8,448 nt of DNA from Eutrophocola sp963925675 (lineage in GTDB: Bacteria > Pseudomonadota > Gammaproteobacteria > Pseudomonadales > Pseudohongiellaceae): contig CAWUSW010000050.1 in the NCBI GenBank assembly GCA_963925675.1, forward strand, positions 1-8,448. The letters run 5' to 3'. The notes below the pieces were generated by a model. The model had not been told where the DNA came from. It searched no databases and saw only the letters and a program-made list of their open reading frames with translations. The translations under genes and the position numbers were made by a program. Below are positions 6,151 through 8,448 of the stretch, in pieces. Within the stretch, counting starts at the first letter, position 1, and the number at the start of each line of letters is the position of its first letter.

Positions 6151-7062
6151 TCAGGCCAGCCAATCTCTGGCATTGAGAAAATCAGTATACAAACGCGCTT
6201 CTTCAGTCCCGGGCTCTGGCTCCCAGTCATATTCCCAACGCACCTGTGGTGGCAGTGACATCAGGATTGATTCTGTTCTGCCTACGCCCGAGCGCAAACC
6301 AAAAACAGTCCCCCGATCATAAACCAGATTAAATTCAGCATATCTTCCGCGGCGATATTCCTGAAACCACTTTTCCTTTTCGCCAAAGGGAATATTTTTC
6401 CGTTTTTCAACAATGGGCACATAGGCTTCTATAAAACTGTTACCAACCGATTGCATGAAAGCGAAACTTTTCTCGAATCCCCATTCATTAAGGTCATCAA
6501 AAAACAGGCCGCCAACTCCTCGGGGTTCTTTTCGGTGTGGCAAATAGAAGTAATCATCACACCAGGTTTTAAAGCGCGGATAAACATCTTCACCAAATTC
6601 GTCACAGGCTCTTTTTGCTGCCTCATGCCAGAACACACAATCTTCTTCAAAACCATAATAGGGCGTCAGGTCAAAACCACCGCCAAACCACCAGACTGGC
6701 TCCCGGCCCTCTTTTTCAGCAATGAAGAATCGAACGTTGGCATGTGAGGTGGGAGCAAAAGGGTTGTCCGGGTGAATAACCAGCGAAACCCCCATCGCCT
6801 GAAAGGGGCTGCCAGCAAGTTCAGGGCGATTTGCCGTTGCAGATGCCGGCATGGAGTCACCATAGACATGTGAAAAGGCAACACCGCCTTTTTGCAAAAC
6901 ATCTCCAGTGATCACTCGGGTTCTCCCGCTACCACCCTTTTCACGATCCCATTTATCTTCCTTGAATACTGCACTGCCATCGGCATCTTCCAGGCCCTTG
7001 CAAATTCGATCCTGAAGATCCAACAAAAAAGCTTTTACCTCTTCACTGTTTACTCTTTCCAC
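6151..7062 (-). CDS. hemF: Oxygen-dependent coproporphyrinogen III oxidase HemF
   Basis: Cytosolic homodimeric enzyme that uses O2 to decarboxylate two propionates of coproporphyrinogen III, giving protoporphyrinogen IX. It has about 303 residues from this start, the normal length. The four conserved histidines are His97 (LVIHPDNP), His107 (PTSHANVRFF), His146 (VFWHEAA) and His176 (YLPHRKE), each one residue off the E. coli positions as I recall them. WWFGGGFDLTPYYGFEED, RGVGGLFFDDLN and RRGRYAEFNLVYDRGT are family signatures. I chose the GTG at 7062 because GGGAG lies 5 nt upstream and it fits the E. coli N-terminus; a GTG at 7074 is also in frame, and a stop at 7081-7083 excludes anything longer. 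It supplies protoheme for, among others, the heme O/A pathway encoded further left. Confidence 0.95.
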   Translation of the reverse strand: MERVNSEEVKAFLLDLQDRICKGLEDADGSAVFKEDKWDREKGGSGRTRVITGDVLQKGGVAFSHVYGDSMPASATANRPELAGSPFQAMGVSLVIHPDNPFAPTSHANVRFFIAEKEGREPVWWFGGGFDLTPYYGFEEDCVFWHEAAKRACDEFGEDVYPRFKTWCDDYFYLPHRKEPRGVGGLFFDDLNEWGFEKSFAFMQSVGNSFIEAYVPIVEKRKNIPFGEKEKWFQEYRRGRYAEFNLVYDRGTVFGLRSGVGRTESILMSLPPQVRWEYDWEPEPGTEEARLYTDFLNARDWLA

Positions 7063-7104
7063 AACTTCTCCCACACACTGCTAATTTTATCGATTTACTA
7101 CCGG

Positions 7105-7269
7105 CTAATCAGAGCCCTTGATGTACTGCGCATTTATTTGGCCTGAATGTCGAAGAATCAAATTGTCCATGAATCCAGCGCTGAAAAAATTGATCGACAT
7201 CATGCTTGATTCAGTTTCCAGCGGCTGTCTAATTGCCGCGTATTCTCGCACTTTTTTTGAGCCGGTCAT
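7105..7269 (-). CDS. Candidate 54-codon small ORF between dprA and hemF (unproven)
   Basis: An ATG-to-TAG frame starts 2 nt after the dprA stop. The product begins MTGSKKVREYAAIRQPL and ends NAQYIKGSD; it has no membrane segment and no motif I recognise. In pseudomonads this position holds sua5/tsaC (threonylcarbamoyl-AMP synthase), but I see no similarity to that protein. There is no Shine-Dalgarno, and the length is well within what chance allows, so it may be non-coding spacer. The opposite strand is also open here (7118-7315), which weakens the case for either. Confidence 0.18.
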   Translation of the reverse strand: MTGSKKVREYAAIRQPLETESSMMSINFFSAGFMDNLILRHSGQINAQYIKGSD

Positions 7270-7271
7270 AA

Positions 7272-8420
7272 TCAGGCCGGCGTTAGCGCAAAGCCATTGT
7301 TTTCTCTTTGAATAAGCCCCTTCAGTTCAAGTTCGATTAAGGCTGCGCTTACTGACTGCACATCAAACCCTGTTTCAAGTACCAATTCATCCAGAGACAC
7401 CGAATCAAAACCGATTGCCTTCTTAACTCTGGCAAGGTTCTTCGGCAGATATGGTTCAGGCTTATTTTCATCAGCCAAAAAGTTTTCCACCACAACCAGC
7501 TTCTCCTCGAGAATATCCTCAACACTCTGAACCAGCTTTGCGCCTTCTGCTCTCAATTTATGGCACCCCCTAGCAAGCGGATTATGTATAGAGCTCGGAA
7601 TAGCAAAAACATCCCTGCCTTGTTCAAGTGCAAAGCGCGCCGTAATCATGGAGCCACTCCTTATCCCCGCCTCAACAACCAGAACGCCTTTACTTAAACC
7701 ACTGATGATTCGATTACGTTGCGGAAAATTTATCGGGCGAGGTGGTGTGCCAATATTAAATTCACTGACCAAGGCGCCATTTTCTGCGACTGCTTCAAAC
7801 ATTGCCTTGTTGGCCTGCGGATAGATTTTATCGATTCCTGTACCAAGAGCGGCGACCGTACTATTACCTGCTTCTATAGCTCCGCGATGACTCTCAACAT
7901 CAATTCCCAAAGCAAGGCCACTAACAACGCCAAGATTGTTAACGGCAAGTTCCCGAGCAAAGCGACGCGCATTTCGCCTCCCCCCTGCACTTGGCTGTCT
8001 GCTGCCAACCATCGCTATCATCGGTAAATGAAGACTCTCTGGCTTCCCTTTTACATAAAGCAGTGGCGGCGGATCAGGAATACAGGAAAGCAGCACAGGA
8101 TAGTCTGATGATTGACAGGTCAACACGTGGTGCTCGGGAGAATCCAGCCAGCACAGACAACGCTCCAATGTACATTTCATCGCATCTGGAATAAGTCCCC
8201 GACCTGCTTTTGAAATATCCCGGGCAAAATCTTTATGCAGGCCTGCTTCCTGTAACTGTTGAGGATCACTGCTCAGGATATTTTGAGGAGTTTTAAAAAT
8301 ATGCAGCAAGCGATTGTAGAGACGTGATTGCATGCCATTAAAATGACTTAAGAGCAGCCAGGCATGCAGTGATTGTGAATCTTGTTTTCCCGCGTGGGGA
8401 TTGCCGTCCTTGGTAAACAA
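7272..8420 (-). CDS. dprA: DNA-processing protein DprA/Smf (start uncertain at window edge)
   Basis: Rossmann-fold ssDNA-binding protein that protects incoming single strands during natural transformation and loads RecA; also widespread in non-competent bacteria. In order: an N-terminal helical/SAM-like region (about 15-90); the extended Rossmann DprA domain (about 105-305) with VGSRQPSAGG (138-147), VVSGLALGIDVESHRGA (165-181), LGTGIDKIYP (192-201), FPQRNRIISGLS (232-243), RSGSMITARFALEQGRDVFAIP (254-275) and HNPLARGCHKL (279-289); and a C-terminal winged-helix DML1-like domain (about 335-379). The family's AIPGS appears as AIPSS. The given start is TTG with no strong Shine-Dalgarno, and the frame stays open to the right edge, so the true start may lie beyond 8448. 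Downstream, a 197-nt gap separates it from hemF. Confidence 0.92.
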   Translation of the reverse strand: MFTKDGNPHAGKQDSQSLHAWLLLSHFNGMQSRLYNRLLHIFKTPQNILSSDPQQLQEAGLHKDFARDISKAGRGLIPDAMKCTLERCLCWLDSPEHHVLTCQSSDYPVLLSCIPDPPPLLYVKGKPESLHLPMIAMVGSRQPSAGGRRNARRFARELAVNNLGVVSGLALGIDVESHRGAIEAGNSTVAALGTGIDKIYPQANKAMFEAVAENGALVSEFNIGTPPRPINFPQRNRIISGLSKGVLVVEAGIRSGSMITARFALEQGRDVFAIPSSIHNPLARGCHKLRAEGAKLVQSVEDILEEKLVVVENFLADENKPEPYLPKNLARVKKAIGFDSVSLDELVLETGFDVQSVSAALIELELKGLIQRENNGFALTPA

Positions 8421-8448
8421 TTTCGATCCAGGCTTTAAAAACCGGAAA

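Noticed and set aside
7251..7280. GCCGG/CCGGC inverted repeat next to seven T residues at the dprA end, as a terminator
   Set aside because: The stem is only five pairs, and in the direction of dprA transcription it is followed by A residues. On the + strand the T-run precedes rather than follows the stem.
7118..7315. 65-codon + strand ORF between hemF and dprA
   Set aside because: It runs antisense into the conserved dprA 3' end and has no ribosome site or recognisable motif.
1..8448. CRISPR arrays, tRNA genes, insertion sequences, prophage or attachment sites
   Set aside because: No regularly spaced repeats, cloverleaf patterns, transposase-like frames or flanking terminal repeats were seen on reading both strands.

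Overview
The window reads as ordinary chromosomal DNA of an aerobic, respiring gammaproteobacterium of moderate GC content. The evidence is the family profile of each protein: a ZnuC with a His-rich tail, an AroE beginning MDRYVVIGNP, an aerobic HemF whose four conserved histidines align with the E. coli enzyme, a long DprA, and a heme A synthase of the two-cysteine-pair type. A marine gammaproteobacterium outside the Enterobacterales is a reasonable guess, but the genus cannot be fixed from sequence reading alone. No mobile element, CRISPR array, rRNA, tRNA or phage gene was seen.

Layout. Bases 1-1297 (+ strand) hold the end of znuC (ATPase) and a complete znuB (permease) of the zinc ABC importer. 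They are separated by an unusually long 148-bp gap with a nested palindrome and a 44-codon small ORF. Bases 1331-4344 (- strand) are a cytochrome oxidase assembly block, transcribed from right to left: a short protein resembling only the membrane anchor of oxidase subunit II, then ctaA (heme A synthase), ctaB/cyoE (heme O synthase) and a Sco-type copper chaperone. Bases 4345-4626 are a divergent control region with a strong extended -10 promoter facing the cta genes, a long leader with inverted repeats, and a weaker promoter facing right. Bases 4627-5172 (+) encode a gamma-class carbonic anhydrase-like protein. Bases 5208-8420 (- strand) hold dprA, hemF and aroE in transcription order, all three with non-ATG starts; the dprA frame stays open to the right edge.

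How the genes fit together. HemF makes protoporphyrinogen IX on the way to protoheme. CtaB farnesylates protoheme to heme O and CtaA oxidises heme O to heme A. The Sco protein helps load the CuA centre, so the window covers much of cofactor supply for an aa3-type oxidase, although no oxidase structural gene with its catalytic domains is present. AroE (shikimate pathway), DprA (DNA uptake/recombination), the carbonic anhydrase and Znu are unrelated housekeeping functions. In pseudomonads the znu, cox/cta and dprA-hemF-aroE groups all lie on the origin side of the chromosome, so this window may be a compacted origin-proximal region (inference).

No new multi-gene system was found. The points most worth a second look are the anchor-only subunit II-like protein, the long leader upstream of it, the structured znuC-znuB gap, and the absence of sua5/tsaC between dprA and hemF.
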